Positions 1-7,956 of a stretch of 64,000 nucleotides of DNA are shown here, piece after piece (the stretch's first letter is position 1; every line of letters begins with the position of its first letter). The notes under the pieces were generated by a model. It had not been told where the DNA came from. It did no database searches and saw only the letters and a program-made list of their open reading frames with translations. Source of the DNA: DASQZK01 sp963809925 (GTDB lineage: Bacteria; Bacteroidota; Bacteroidia; Bacteroidales; GCA-2748055); contig CAWELH010000008.1 in assembly GCA_963809925.1 (NCBI GenBank), forward strand, positions 124,001-188,000. Direction: 5' to 3'. The translations under genes and the position numbers were made by a program.

Positions 1-876
1 AACATGAGGATAGCTTCTGCGCTATTTCATCGCTTTGGAGGCATTCAGAGAGGGATGGGAACCAAACTTATGAAACTCCTGGGATCTGTAGGGGCAAGCC
101 TTGAAATTGATCCGCTCAGCGGAAATCCGAGGGTGACATTCGGACTTGTAAAATCAACTTCTGTCCAGGCATCGCTGGAGGCTTCAGGCCGCTTTCTTTC
201 GGAAAGAAAAAAACCGGTAGTGATCTGTATCGATGAATTTCAGCAGATTGTAAATTACACGGAGAAAAATGCGGAAGCTGTTTTCCGGACATGGACACAG
301 GCCCTTCCCTTGATCCGGTTTATCTTCAGCGGCAGTCAGCGACACATCATGATCTCAATGTTCAGCGAAAAATCACGACCCTTTTACCGAAGCGCACAAA
401 TGAAAAAGATGGATCCGCTGCCCGAAACCGAATATGCCGCTTTTATCTCATCGTTCTTTAAGAAGGCCGGCAGGCCGGTGGTTGCCGCCAGCATTGACAG
501 GATCTTTACATGGACGCGAATGCAAACTTATTATGTTCAGCTAATTTGTAATAAGCTATACGGAAAAACAGGCAACATCAACGATGCGATGATCGATGAA
601 ATACTGGAAGAGATCATCCAGCAGGAAATTCCGTTATTCTCTTCATATCAGCAGTTACTAACCCGATACCAGTGGAAATTACTCACCGCAATCGCCAGGG
701 AGGAACGAACAGTGTCCCCATATTCACAGGCATTCATATCAAAGTATGATCTGGGAGCTGCCAGCTCCGTGAAAACCGGTCTGGATACACTCATAACCAA
801 GGAAATTGTCATCAGGGATTCCCACGAATATACATTGCAGGATACTCTCCTAATGCGCTGGCTACAACAACTTTAG
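1..876 (+). CDS. AAA-type ATPase, 3' part (partial at window start)
   Basis: This is the C-terminal 290 or so residues of an ATP-binding protein that resembles the archaeal-type AAA ATPase group. The reading frame is open to the first base of the window, so the Walker A part must lie upstream and the first ATG at position 4 is probably internal. A Walker B-like strand (VVICIDEFQQI, near residue 70 of the visible part) is followed by a sensor-like strand (IRFIFSGSQRH) and then a helical C-terminal half that looks like a winged-helix region. Members of this family are often stand-alone P-loop ATPases of unknown role in Bacteroidota and archaea. No partner gene is visible downstream; the next gene faces the other way. 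The family call is fairly safe, the function unknown. Confidence 0.6.
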   Translation, partial: NMRIASALFHRFGGIQRGMGTKLMKLLGSVGASLEIDPLSGNPRVTFGLVKSTSVQASLEASGRFLSERKKPVVICIDEFQQIVNYTEKNAEAVFRTWTQALPLIRFIFSGSQRHIMISMFSEKSRPFYRSAQMKKMDPLPETEYAAFISSFFKKAGRPVVAASIDRIFTWTRMQTYYVQLICNKLYGKTGNINDAMIDEILEEIIQQEIPLFSSYQQLLTRYQWKLLTAIAREERTVSPYSQAFISKYDLGAASSVKTGLDTLITKEIVIRDSHEYTLQDTLLMRWLQQL

Positions 877-917
877 ATCTGTCTTCTTGTGCCGGGGAAG
901 CGAAAATGGTTTATCCG

Positions 918-2195
918 TCAGAACTGATAACCGATGAACAACCCTATCGTATTCCTGTATGAATGGATATTTGTCTCCTTGGACATCCCGGTCCCAATGA
1001 GGTAGCGAGCTTCGGCACTCCAGTTCCCCTGCTTTACTCCTGCTCCCACCTGGATACCTTCTTCATACTTCCTGATGTCCGGAAGCGCCGTTTTTACCTC
1101 ATCATACTCCGAAGAGTAAATCACGGAATGAACCGACCTGTCGTTTGAGGTTTTAAGTGCCTTATTCACGAATACTCCTCCATTGAAATAATATCTAACA
1201 TGTTCTGTGGGAATGTAAAAGCGCAGCATTGTGGCAAGCGACAGACTTGAAAAAGTAAAGCGTGAATCGTTAATCTCATACCGTTCGGAGTTGTATTCAT
1301 TGAGATAATGAACTTTAATATCATATCCGGAATACAACAGTTCATTATAGATCGACATTTTTCCAAAATTCCGCGGAAAAACGACCTCAAACGACAAACC
1401 GCCAGCAACATCATTCGAAGCTGTGACACTCCCCTTTGCGAGATAATCATACTGGCTACCCTTGAAAGCGAAGGATGTATGCGTCATTCCCGCCAGGATA
1501 CCGAATTTTTCCGTGGCTCTCTCCACACCTTTCTGATATTCGGGAGAGGACACGGAAGAACTGTAGTATTCCAGGAAAATCGACTCCATATCTTCCTTGT
1601 TGTACTCCGCATGTTCCAGTACAGACATGATACCTGGGCAATCATGCAGATAATAATTAAGCTGGCCGCGGTATTTGTTATTTTCTTTTACCGTTGGCAC
1701 AGAAAGGTTATGCTGCGCAATAGCTTTGTGTAAATAACGCTTGTATATTAAAAGTTCAAAACTGCTATCCTGAAGGATGTAAAAATTGAATCGCTCATCG
1801 CCGTTTTTATATAAATAAAGGCTCTTTTCACCTCTGTACAGCACCTGCAGAAACACAGTCTGACGGCTGATCTGAAGTTCAGCGTCATAGGTCAGATGAC
1901 TAAGATCGCGGGGACTTGTTTCGACATCGACCGATGCACTGACATATATATCATTGCTCACACCAAAGCCCTGGATGTCTTCCGGTGAATAGGTTACCGG
2001 GCTGACCTCCGAACCTGCCCTGAACTGTACATCTTTGGGGTTATTTTCCCAATTCCTGTAGTCAAGTTGTCCGCGGACAGTATCCCCTCTTAAATCAATA
2101 ATATATCCTTTAGTAAAATGTTCCTGGCAAAATGAAGCCTGGATCATAAATATGCCGATAAGCATAAGGACGAGCGTTCTGCGTAATCTTTGCAT
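918..2195 (-). CDS. Secreted outer-membrane barrel-like protein, unknown function
   Basis: A 425-residue protein with a signal peptide (hydrophobic residues 8-22, cleavage likely after ASFC). The first half (about residues 25-180) is beta-rich and contains a short segment on a 'ydiol' theme of G-Y-I-x-D-L-R-G-D-T seen in secreted Bacteroidota proteins. The second half has alternating aromatic strands and ends in IGLFIGYQF, a typical last strand of an outer-membrane barrel. I do not recognise a named family beyond this architecture. It stands alone, convergent with the ATPase gene, with 40 bases between the two stop codons. It could be a PorT-like barrel with an extra N-terminal periplasmic domain; the sequence does not show a substrate. 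Confidence 0.55.
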   Translation of the reverse strand: MQRLRRTLVLMLIGIFMIQASFCQEHFTKGYIIDLRGDTVRGQLDYRNWENNPKDVQFRAGSEVSPVTYSPEDIQGFGVSNDIYVSASVDVETSPRDLSHLTYDAELQISRQTVFLQVLYRGEKSLYLYKNGDERFNFYILQDSSFELLIYKRYLHKAIAQHNLSVPTVKENNKYRGQLNYYLHDCPGIMSVLEHAEYNKEDMESIFLEYYSSSVSSPEYQKGVERATEKFGILAGMTHTSFAFKGSQYDYLAKGSVTASNDVAGGLSFEVVFPRNFGKMSIYNELLYSGYDIKVHYLNEYNSERYEINDSRFTFSSLSLATMLRFYIPTEHVRYYFNGGVFVNKALKTSNDRSVHSVIYSSEYDEVKTALPDIRKYEEGIQVGAGVKQGNWSAEARYLIGTGMSKETNIHSYRNTIGLFIGYQF

Positions 2196-2533
2196 AGATA
2201 AAATTTAAGTCGACTGCTTGCAAAACGATCTTAATGCAAATTTTGCAAAGGGTCGGTAAATGTGAAAATTAGTGAGTAAAGTTATACTGAAAATGAAGAT
2301 AGCAACTTTTTGAATACATGAAGCCGCCGGAGATAATTTAGAGCGATTATACTGAAATGGACAGATTTTTCTGACTATGCTTAATGAATACGTTGAGGAT
2401 GGCGCTGATTTTCGCAGATATTAATTAGCGCAGTCATGGATTATTGTGGCCATGGATTTTCGTAGTTATAAAATATCGTAGGGACGTGCCTTGGAGGCAC
2501 GTCCCTACGATATTTTATAACTACGAAAATCAG
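2196..2533. other. Gene-free stretch with a long palindrome
   Basis: AT-rich spacer of 338 bases between the barrel-like protein gene and the biotin carrier gene. It holds the 37-bp perfect inverted repeat listed separately and two copies of the word cagtcatg (2431 and 2531) that flank that palindrome. I see no open reading frame or RNA gene. Confidence 0.6.
2455..2531. repeat. Perfect 37-bp inverted repeat (REP-like palindrome)
   Basis: Arms 2455-2491 and 2495-2531 are exact reverse complements around a 3-base loop (tgg). The inner core reads gtagggacgtgcct, a word of a kind seen in dispersed intergenic palindromes of many bacteria. It sits three bases beyond the stop of the biotin carrier gene (2534), so in the transcript it would fold into a very stable hairpin that could end or protect the mRNA. 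There is no long T run, so it is not a textbook terminator. Confidence 0.85.
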
Positions 2534-2899
2534 TCATGCAATTTCAATGATCACAAATCCTTTTGGAATAGTATCGCCGACGTTAACGTTAACGGACCTG
2601 ACGACACCTGCAAAGGGCATATTTACCTTATTCCGCATTTTCATCGCTTCCAGAATAACCACGGGCTCTCCCTTCCTGACTTTCTGTCCTACCTTAACAA
2701 ATACGTTAAGGATGGTACCAGGGAGGTATGCCAGCACCTTGTTCGGATCGATCGCTTCCCAGTTCTTGCGGTTTTCGAATTTCGACGTTAAAAGTGTCCT
2801 GTATTTTGTTCCTTCAATCACAAGGGATTTACACCGGATCTTTTCACCGCACGGATCTTCAACCTTTTTTGTTTTTTCTCGTACTTTCTTTATAGCCAT
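2534..2899 (-). CDS. Biotin carboxyl carrier protein of an acyl-CoA (de)carboxylase
   Basis: A 121-residue biotin/lipoyl-attachment protein. The biotinylation motif EAMKM is at residues 84-88 (target Lys87), with the usual preceding VGQKVRKGEPV turn and a following half-barrel ending in VIIEIA. It carries CO2 on biotin between a carboxylase and the carboxyltransferase encoded just upstream. The first 50 residues are basic and unlike the Pro/Ala linkers common in this family. It starts 11 bases after the carboxyltransferase stop, so the two are cotranscribed. No biotin carboxylase gene adjoins; it may be shared with the 21-25 kb cluster. Confidence 0.9.
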   Translation of the reverse strand: MAIKKVREKTKKVEDPCGEKIRCKSLVIEGTKYRTLLTSKFENRKNWEAIDPNKVLAYLPGTILNVFVKVGQKVRKGEPVVILEAMKMRNKVNMPFAGVVRSVNVNVGDTIPKGFVIIEIA

Positions 2900-2910
2900 A
2901 GTTTTACAGA

Positions 2911-4455
2911 TTAAAAAGGTGGAACGCCATGTTTTTTCCGGGGCATCACGATTTCCTTTCTTGATGAAACCTCGATGGCATGCTGAAGAAGGCTCCTGGT
3001 TTCTTCAGGTTCAATGACTGAATCCACATAGCCCCTTGCTGCGGCTACATAAGGATTGGCAAACTTATCCTTGTATTCCTTCACCTTCTGTTTGCGCATT
3101 TTTTCCGGATCTTCTGCCGACATGATCTCTTTACGGAAGATTATATTGGCGGCACCTTCAGGACCCATTACGGCAATCTCTGCCGATGGCCATGCAAACA
3201 CAAAGTCGGCTCTGAGATGTCGTGAGTTCATGGCGATGTATCCACCACCGTAAGCTTTTCGCAGAATTACCGTGATCTTCGGCACCGTGGCCTCGCTGTA
3301 AGCGTAAAGGATCTTTGCTCCATGGCGGATAACACCGGCGTGTTCCTGATCCACACCTGGAAGGTAACCCGGGAGGTCGACAAGGGTTACAATGGAAACA
3401 TTGAACGCATCACAGAACCGGATAAACCGGGCAGCTTTATCGGAAGAGTCCACATCCAGCACACCGGCAAGCACCAGGGGCTGATTACAGACAAAGCCAA
3501 CAGTTTCTCCGCCCAATTTTCCAAAGCCCACTACGATGTTCCTCGCCCATAACTCCTGTATCTCAAGGAATTCAGAGTCATCTACGATGGACCGTACTAC
3601 ATCTCTCACATCATATGGCTGACGGGGATCGTCGGGAACAATTGTCGTGATGTCGAATCCTTTTTTCGGTGGTTTCGGACTGGTACGTACCGATTTTTCC
3701 GTATTGCTCCAAGGCAGGAATTCGAGAAGTTTCTTGATCTGAGCAAAGCATTCCTCCTCGCTCTGTGCATAAAAATGAGCATTTCCGGTGATCTCACTAT
3801 GCACACGGGCACCTCCCAGTTCTTCCATGCTGATCTCTTCTCCCAGCACTGTCTTGATAACCTCCGGACCGGTGATGAACATCTTTGAAATCTTCTCCAC
3901 TACAAATACAAAGTCGGTAAGCGCAGGAGAGTATACAGCACCACCCGCGCAGGGTCCGAGTATTACAGATATCTGCGGGATCACACCTGAAGCCAGGGTA
4001 TTACGGAAAAAGATCTCTCCGTAACCTGCCAGTGAGTTTACCCCCTCCTGAATTCGTGCACCACCCGAATCATTGATACCGATTAGCGGCATGCGCATCT
4101 TCAGAGAATGATCCATGATCTTTGTGATCTTCCTGGCATGCATTGCACCAAGTGAGCCCCCGGCAACCGTGAAATCCTGGGCAAAGATACATACCGGTTT
4201 CCCATGTATGTTACCCGTTCCAATGATCACACCGTCACCATGAAGCGTCTTCTTGTCCATGTCAAAATCCCGGGCATCATGCTCCACGAAGAGGTCGTAT
4301 TCGTTGAATGTATCACTGTCAAGAAGCGACATAATCCTTTCACGAGCGGTGAGCTTACCCATGGCGGCTTGTTTCTGGATAGCCTGTTCACCTCCGCCCT
4401 GAAGAACCATCTCTCTCCGCTTCTTTAATTCTAATATTTTTTTATTTATCGGCAT
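2911..4455 (-). CDS. Acyl-CoA carboxylase carboxyltransferase (methylmalonyl/propionyl-CoA type)
   Basis: A 514-residue carboxyltransferase of the propionyl-CoA carboxylase beta / methylmalonyl-CoA decarboxylase alpha family, full length for the group. Crotonase-fold signatures are clear: GGARIQEG at 131-138, GPCAGGAVYS at 167-176, and the second-domain stretch AYGGGYIAMNSRHL near residue 405. It moves the carboxyl group between carboxybiotin and an acyl-CoA. Its only operon partner is the small biotin carrier. Neither a biotin carboxylase nor the membrane subunits of a sodium-pumping decarboxylase (OadB/OadG type) are adjacent, so direction and substrate cannot be fixed from the sequence. 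A paralogue lies at 23273-24832. Confidence 0.9.
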   Translation of the reverse strand: MPINKKILELKKRREMVLQGGGEQAIQKQAAMGKLTARERIMSLLDSDTFNEYDLFVEHDARDFDMDKKTLHGDGVIIGTGNIHGKPVCIFAQDFTVAGGSLGAMHARKITKIMDHSLKMRMPLIGINDSGGARIQEGVNSLAGYGEIFFRNTLASGVIPQISVILGPCAGGAVYSPALTDFVFVVEKISKMFITGPEVIKTVLGEEISMEELGGARVHSEITGNAHFYAQSEEECFAQIKKLLEFLPWSNTEKSVRTSPKPPKKGFDITTIVPDDPRQPYDVRDVVRSIVDDSEFLEIQELWARNIVVGFGKLGGETVGFVCNQPLVLAGVLDVDSSDKAARFIRFCDAFNVSIVTLVDLPGYLPGVDQEHAGVIRHGAKILYAYSEATVPKITVILRKAYGGGYIAMNSRHLRADFVFAWPSAEIAVMGPEGAANIIFRKEIMSAEDPEKMRKQKVKEYKDKFANPYVAAARGYVDSVIEPEETRSLLQHAIEVSSRKEIVMPRKKHGVPPF

Positions 4456-4671
4456 AACTATCAGTTTTTGTTATACTTACCCGGTGGAACCATCGGGATT
4501 TTTCGAATTTAGGGAGTACAACATTACTAAATCCCCGCAATTTAACAAAGGATTATCATCACTATTAAATTCTAAATAGAGCTTATATCACTGGATACCA
4601 GCTGATTTAGTCGTTTAATATTTGTTAACAAAACAACACAGCTGATTTTCGAATATTTGAGTAATATGGTC

Positions 4672-4730
4672 GGGAGGAAGTTAGGGAGTTAGGGAGTTAG
4701 GAAGTTAGGGAGTGAGGGAGTGAGAGGGTG
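4672..4730. repeat. Short tandem repeat, GTTAGGGA type
   Basis: About six imperfect copies of an 8-base unit (gttaggga, gttaggaa, gtgaggga). Similar words recur at 48009-48038 in the other gene-free stretch. Confidence 0.8.
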
Positions 4731-4769
4731 ATTGTTCTTTAGATCACTCTTCGTGTCTGATAGAGTTTG

Positions 4770-4837
4770 TGCCTCCGCTAACCGCGTGCCGCCCTAGCGG
4801 TGGAGCAAACTCAGGCGGCACGCGGTCAGCGAAGGCA
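4770..4837. repeat. 24-bp imperfect inverted repeat
   Basis: Arms 4770-4793 and 4814-4837 pair at 22 of 24 positions around a 20-base loop. The core is ccgcgtgccgcc / ggcggcacgcgg. It is GC-rich against an AT-rich background, as expected of a REP-like element. Confidence 0.8.
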
Positions 4838-4859
4838 AATCATCATCTCAACATCTCAA

Positions 4860-4900
4860 CAACTAAACAACTAAACAACTAAACAACTAAACAACTAAAC
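4860..4900. repeat. CAACTAAA tandem repeat, five units
   Basis: Five exact copies of the 8-base unit caactaaa (4860-4899) followed by caag. It lies between the GC-rich palindrome and the 300-bp dispersed repeat. Confidence 0.9.
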
Positions 4901-5136
4901 AAGCTACGGAGGACTCAGTTTGGTAAATTGGGGATGTTCGAAATGGGCAACGAAATTTAAGAGTCTGACTAAAAGTTGTTGGAAGGTGGTTGGAGAATGA
5001 TTGGAGAGTTGTAGTTCACCTAAATTTATTATCCAACCATGGGGCCTTGGGTGACTTTATGTGCCTTTTGCTATTCACAACATCTTCCTAATGTGACCTT
5101 ATGTTCCTTATGTGGTTCAATAAAGGTAATTTGCAT

Positions 5137-5437
5137 GGATGCTCGAAAAAAACGCATTTGTCCTGGCTGATATTCAGTCGTATTTCACATTAAGGTTTAA
5201 TTGGGGGGCACGGGGGAACCTGGTTTAACCTGAATATTAATTTCTGCGCTCTGCTTAATAACATGATAGAGGGTAGCTGAGATTTGTTCTTTCTGCGCAT
5301 TAAGGGTGGTGGGTGGGGGGTGGGATCCCCTACATATATGTATATAAGAACAATATTGTAAGGGCGCAATCTAAAACCAGTGTCGAAATAATCATGAGAT
5401 AGAAAAAAATACGTCCGGTCCCTGAGCTTGCCGAAGG
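5137..5437 (-). repeat. Dispersed ~300-bp repeat, copy A
   Basis: Reverse-complementing this stretch gives a close match along its whole length to 47684-47985. Shared words include the REP-like ccttcggcaagctcagggaccgg at one end, a middle block around tgtaggggatcccacc, and the other end running through aaccttaatgtgaaatacgactgaatatcagcca. I see scattered substitutions and few indels by eye. No transposase gene is inside. It could be a non-autonomous element or a structured RNA; I cannot tell which. Confidence 0.85.
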
Positions 5438-5530
5438 CGGCCCCTAAGTCTACCAAAGGCGGTCCAGAGCCTGACTATGGCTGTCCAAATCCAATCCTTT
5501 TTCATTTTGGGATAGCATAAACCCTCTCTC

Positions 5531-6625
5531 CTATTTCGGAGCCATCTTGTAAAGGAAAATCGCCACCACAGAGAAAATGATATTCGGGACCCACACGGCC
5601 AGCAACGGGGGAAGGGTCCCGCTGATCGAAAATTGTGACGAAAATTGCATAAACAGAATGTAACCGAAACTCAGGCCGAGTCCGGCACCCAGTTGCATCC
5701 CAATACCTCCCCTGACCTTCCTGGATGATACGGCAACCCCGATCAATGTGAGTATAAAGGTCGAGAAAGGAAAAGCGGTCCGGCGGTACTTTTCAATCAG
5801 GTATGAGGTCACGTTTGTCTCACCCTGCATTTTTGCCACCTTGATAAACTCGTTGAGCTCATTCTTGCTCATAGATTCAACAACGTTTAGCCGCCGGTTG
5901 AAATCAGAGGGGTACATATTCAGCACCGTATCGATGGTGTTCCCTTCGGAAAGTTTTTCATGCATACCGTCAATGTCTCTGATATAATATCTTCGGACGA
6001 TCCATGCATTGTTGGTCGAATCCCAAGCGATCTGATCGGCCATCATCTTGGAAACCAATTTACCGTCGGTGTATTTTTCTATCGAAAAATTATAGCCTGT
6101 TTTACTGTAATTGCTATAACTCTCCATGTAAATGAAAATCCCCGGCTGGATCTGACGGTGAATATTTTTCCGGTCAAAATTTACGGGATGGCTCTGTATG
6201 TATTTCTCCTCAAAATCCAGACGTACAGCGGTAGCCCTGGGAATAACAAAATTGCTGAAAGTATAGGCAAACAGGGCAATAATGGCTGCAGAAAACATGT
6301 ATGGAAGCAGCATTCTCCTGAAACTGACCCCACTGCTCAGAATGGCAATGATTTCAGTATTGTATGCCATTTTGGAAGTGAAAAATATCACCGAGATGAA
6401 GGTGAACAGGGAGCTGAAAAGAACGGCGAAGTAGGGAATGAAATTCAGGTAATAATCAAAAACTACTTCTTTGAACGGAGCTCCATTTTCAATAAAATCA
6501 TCGATTTTTTCAGATACATCGAAAATGATCGCAATGGAGAGGATAATGATTATAGAGAAAAAAAATGTCCCCAGAAATTTCCTGATAATATAAAGGTCGA
6601 TAATTTTAAACCCCGGGAGCTTCAT
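5531..6625 (-). CDS. lptG: LptF/LptG family permease
   Basis: A 364-residue inner-membrane protein of the YjgP/YjgQ family. These permeases, with LptB, extract lipopolysaccharide from the inner membrane and hand it to the periplasmic Lpt bridge. The layout is typical: about three N-terminal membrane helices (roughly residues 15-40, 60-85, 100-125), a periplasmic beta-rich domain, and three C-terminal helices (about 275-295, 305-325, 335-358). The conserved early segment IDLYIIRKFLGTF is present. The start overlaps the tgt stop by four bases (ATGA), so the pair is translationally coupled, an order common in Bacteroidota. LptF and LptG cannot be separated with certainty from sequence alone. Confidence 0.85.
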   Translation of the reverse strand: MKLPGFKIIDLYIIRKFLGTFFFSIIIILSIAIIFDVSEKIDDFIENGAPFKEVVFDYYLNFIPYFAVLFSSLFTFISVIFFTSKMAYNTEIIAILSSGVSFRRMLLPYMFSAAIIALFAYTFSNFVIPRATAVRLDFEEKYIQSHPVNFDRKNIHRQIQPGIFIYMESYSNYSKTGYNFSIEKYTDGKLVSKMMADQIAWDSTNNAWIVRRYYIRDIDGMHEKLSEGNTIDTVLNMYPSDFNRRLNVVESMSKNELNEFIKVAKMQGETNVTSYLIEKYRRTAFPFSTFILTLIGVAVSSRKVRGGIGMQLGAGLGLSFGYILFMQFSSQFSISGTLPPLLAVWVPNIIFSVVAIFLYKMAPK

Positions 6626-7752
6626 AATTTCGTTGAAAGTTTTTTCACCATTTTATCTTTCCATGGCCCAAATTCGTCGCTAACAATCTTTTCCCTGGCT
6701 TCCCTGACGAGGGCCAGATAAAATCCCAGGTTATGGATGCTGGCAATCTGTGAACCCAGCATTTCTCCGGAGATAATCAAATGACGTAAGTATGCCTTGG
6801 AATATTGTTTGTCGGCAAAAGTAATACCCTTTTCATCGATAAGGGAATAATCGTCCTTCCATTTATTATTTTTTATATTGATCACACCTTCGCTTGTAAA
6901 AAGCATGCCGTTTCTGCCGTTTCTGGTCGGCATCACACAATCGAACATATCGATGCCAAGCGAGATGGATTCCAGTATATTGACCGGCGTCCCCACTCCC
7001 ATCAGATAGCGGGGGCGGTCCACCGGCAGAATTCCGGTTACCAGTTCCGTGATCCTGTACATATCTTCTGCAGGTTCGCCCACGGAGAGTCCGCCGATAG
7101 CAATACCGTCCATATTCAGTTCGGCCATATTCTCCGCCGAACGTTTTCGCAGATCATCATAAACGCTTCCCTGTACAATGGGAAAAAAAGATTGCGAGTA
7201 TCCGTACAGCGGCTTGGTTTCAAGATATTGTTTCACTCCACGATCGGCCCAACGATGTGTCAGTTCCATGGATTTTAGCGCATAGTCATAATCGCACGGG
7301 TAAGGAGTGCATTCATCGAGAGCCATCATGATGTCGGCACCGATGATCCTCTCGGTATCCACCACATTTTCCGGAGTAAAGATGTAACGACTACCGTCGA
7401 TATGAGAGCTGAACAGGGCACCTTCCTCCTTGATTTTCCTGATTCCCGCCAGAGAAAATATCTGGTAACCGCCGCTGTCGGTGAGAATAGCCCGGTCCCA
7501 CCCCATGAATTTGTGAAGGCCGCCCGCTGCCCGCAGTATGTCCAGTCCGGGACGAAGAAACAGATGATACGTATTTCCCAGGATGATTGGAGCATCAATT
7601 TCGTCCTTAAGCTCCCTCTGATGAATCCCCTTCACACTGCCTGCCGTACCAACAGGCATAAACATGGGTGTGGGGATTTCACCGTGATCAGTTTGTAAAC
7701 GTCCTGCCCGCGCTCCGGAACGTTTATCGATATGTTCAATGCGAAACTCCAT
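6622..7752 (-). CDS. tgt: Queuine tRNA-ribosyltransferase
   Basis: A 376-residue tRNA-guanine transglycosylase, which exchanges the wobble guanine of GUN-anticodon tRNAs for a queuosine precursor. The signatures are complete: PTPMFMPVGT near the start, a catalytic-Asp segment ILTDSGGYQIFS, IGGLSVGEP, and FDCVMPTRNGRNG. The three-Cys zinc site usual in the C-terminal part is not evident, which occurs in Bacteroidota members. I start at 7752 (MEFRIEHIDK) rather than the in-frame ATG at 7824, because family members begin here and a -7 promoter element (7770-7777) lies just upstream. It is the first gene of a two-gene unit with lptG. Confidence 0.95.
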   Translation of the reverse strand: MEFRIEHIDKRSGARAGRLQTDHGEIPTPMFMPVGTAGSVKGIHQRELKDEIDAPIILGNTYHLFLRPGLDILRAAGGLHKFMGWDRAILTDSGGYQIFSLAGIRKIKEEGALFSSHIDGSRYIFTPENVVDTERIIGADIMMALDECTPYPCDYDYALKSMELTHRWADRGVKQYLETKPLYGYSQSFFPIVQGSVYDDLRKRSAENMAELNMDGIAIGGLSVGEPAEDMYRITELVTGILPVDRPRYLMGVGTPVNILESISLGIDMFDCVMPTRNGRNGMLFTSEGVINIKNNKWKDDYSLIDEKGITFADKQYSKAYLRHLIISGEMLGSQIASIHNLGFYLALVREAREKIVSDEFGPWKDKMVKKLSTKL

Positions 7753-7769
7753 TCCTAAGAAATAAAAGG

Positions 7770-7777
7770 CAAAGATA
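7770..7777 (-). promoter_or_regulatory. -7 element for tgt-lptG
   Basis: On the minus strand this reads TATCTTTG, matching the Bacteroidota TAnnTTTG consensus. A TTG lies about 18 bases further upstream (7796-7798). It is about 18 bases from the chosen tgt start. Confidence 0.6.
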
Positions 7778-7956
7778 ATACGTTGAAACTTCGGCACAAG
7801 GATTTCTTCCGGACACGATGCCAAATAATATTTCTGAATTGCCGGTACATTCCCAAAGGTTAAAATAATAATTCATCTAAAACGAAAATTGTTAGTATTT
7901 TGATTTTGTTCTGACTAAAAACTTTCCAAAATTGCCACTTATTAATTCACCCGTCC

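Larger units (their letters stand above)
4456..5530. other. Gene-free, repeat-rich stretch (about 1.1 kb)
   Basis: No credible gene is present. The first 200 bases are AT-rich and probably hold the promoter of the carboxyltransferase operon, though I see no clear TAnnTTTG. Then follow a GTTAGGGA-type tandem repeat, a 24-bp imperfect palindrome, a CAACTAAA tandem repeat, a 300-bp dispersed repeat and a run of degenerate REP-like words (5413-5487) before lptG. The same kinds of element recur at 47536-48397. A possible 88-codon frame inside the 300-bp repeat (5190-5456, minus) reads through repeat sequence and is not accepted as a gene. Confidence 0.7.

Noticed and set aside
4860..4900. CAACTAAA repeats as a possible CRISPR array
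   Set aside because: The units are contiguous 8-mers without spacers, and no cas genes are present.
5190..5456. 88-codon minus-strand frame inside repeat copy A, with a similar 65-codon frame in copy B (47668-47865)
   Set aside because: The frames begin in REP-like sequence, end at different places and show no family features. The shared reading frame is explained by overall nucleotide similarity of the repeat.
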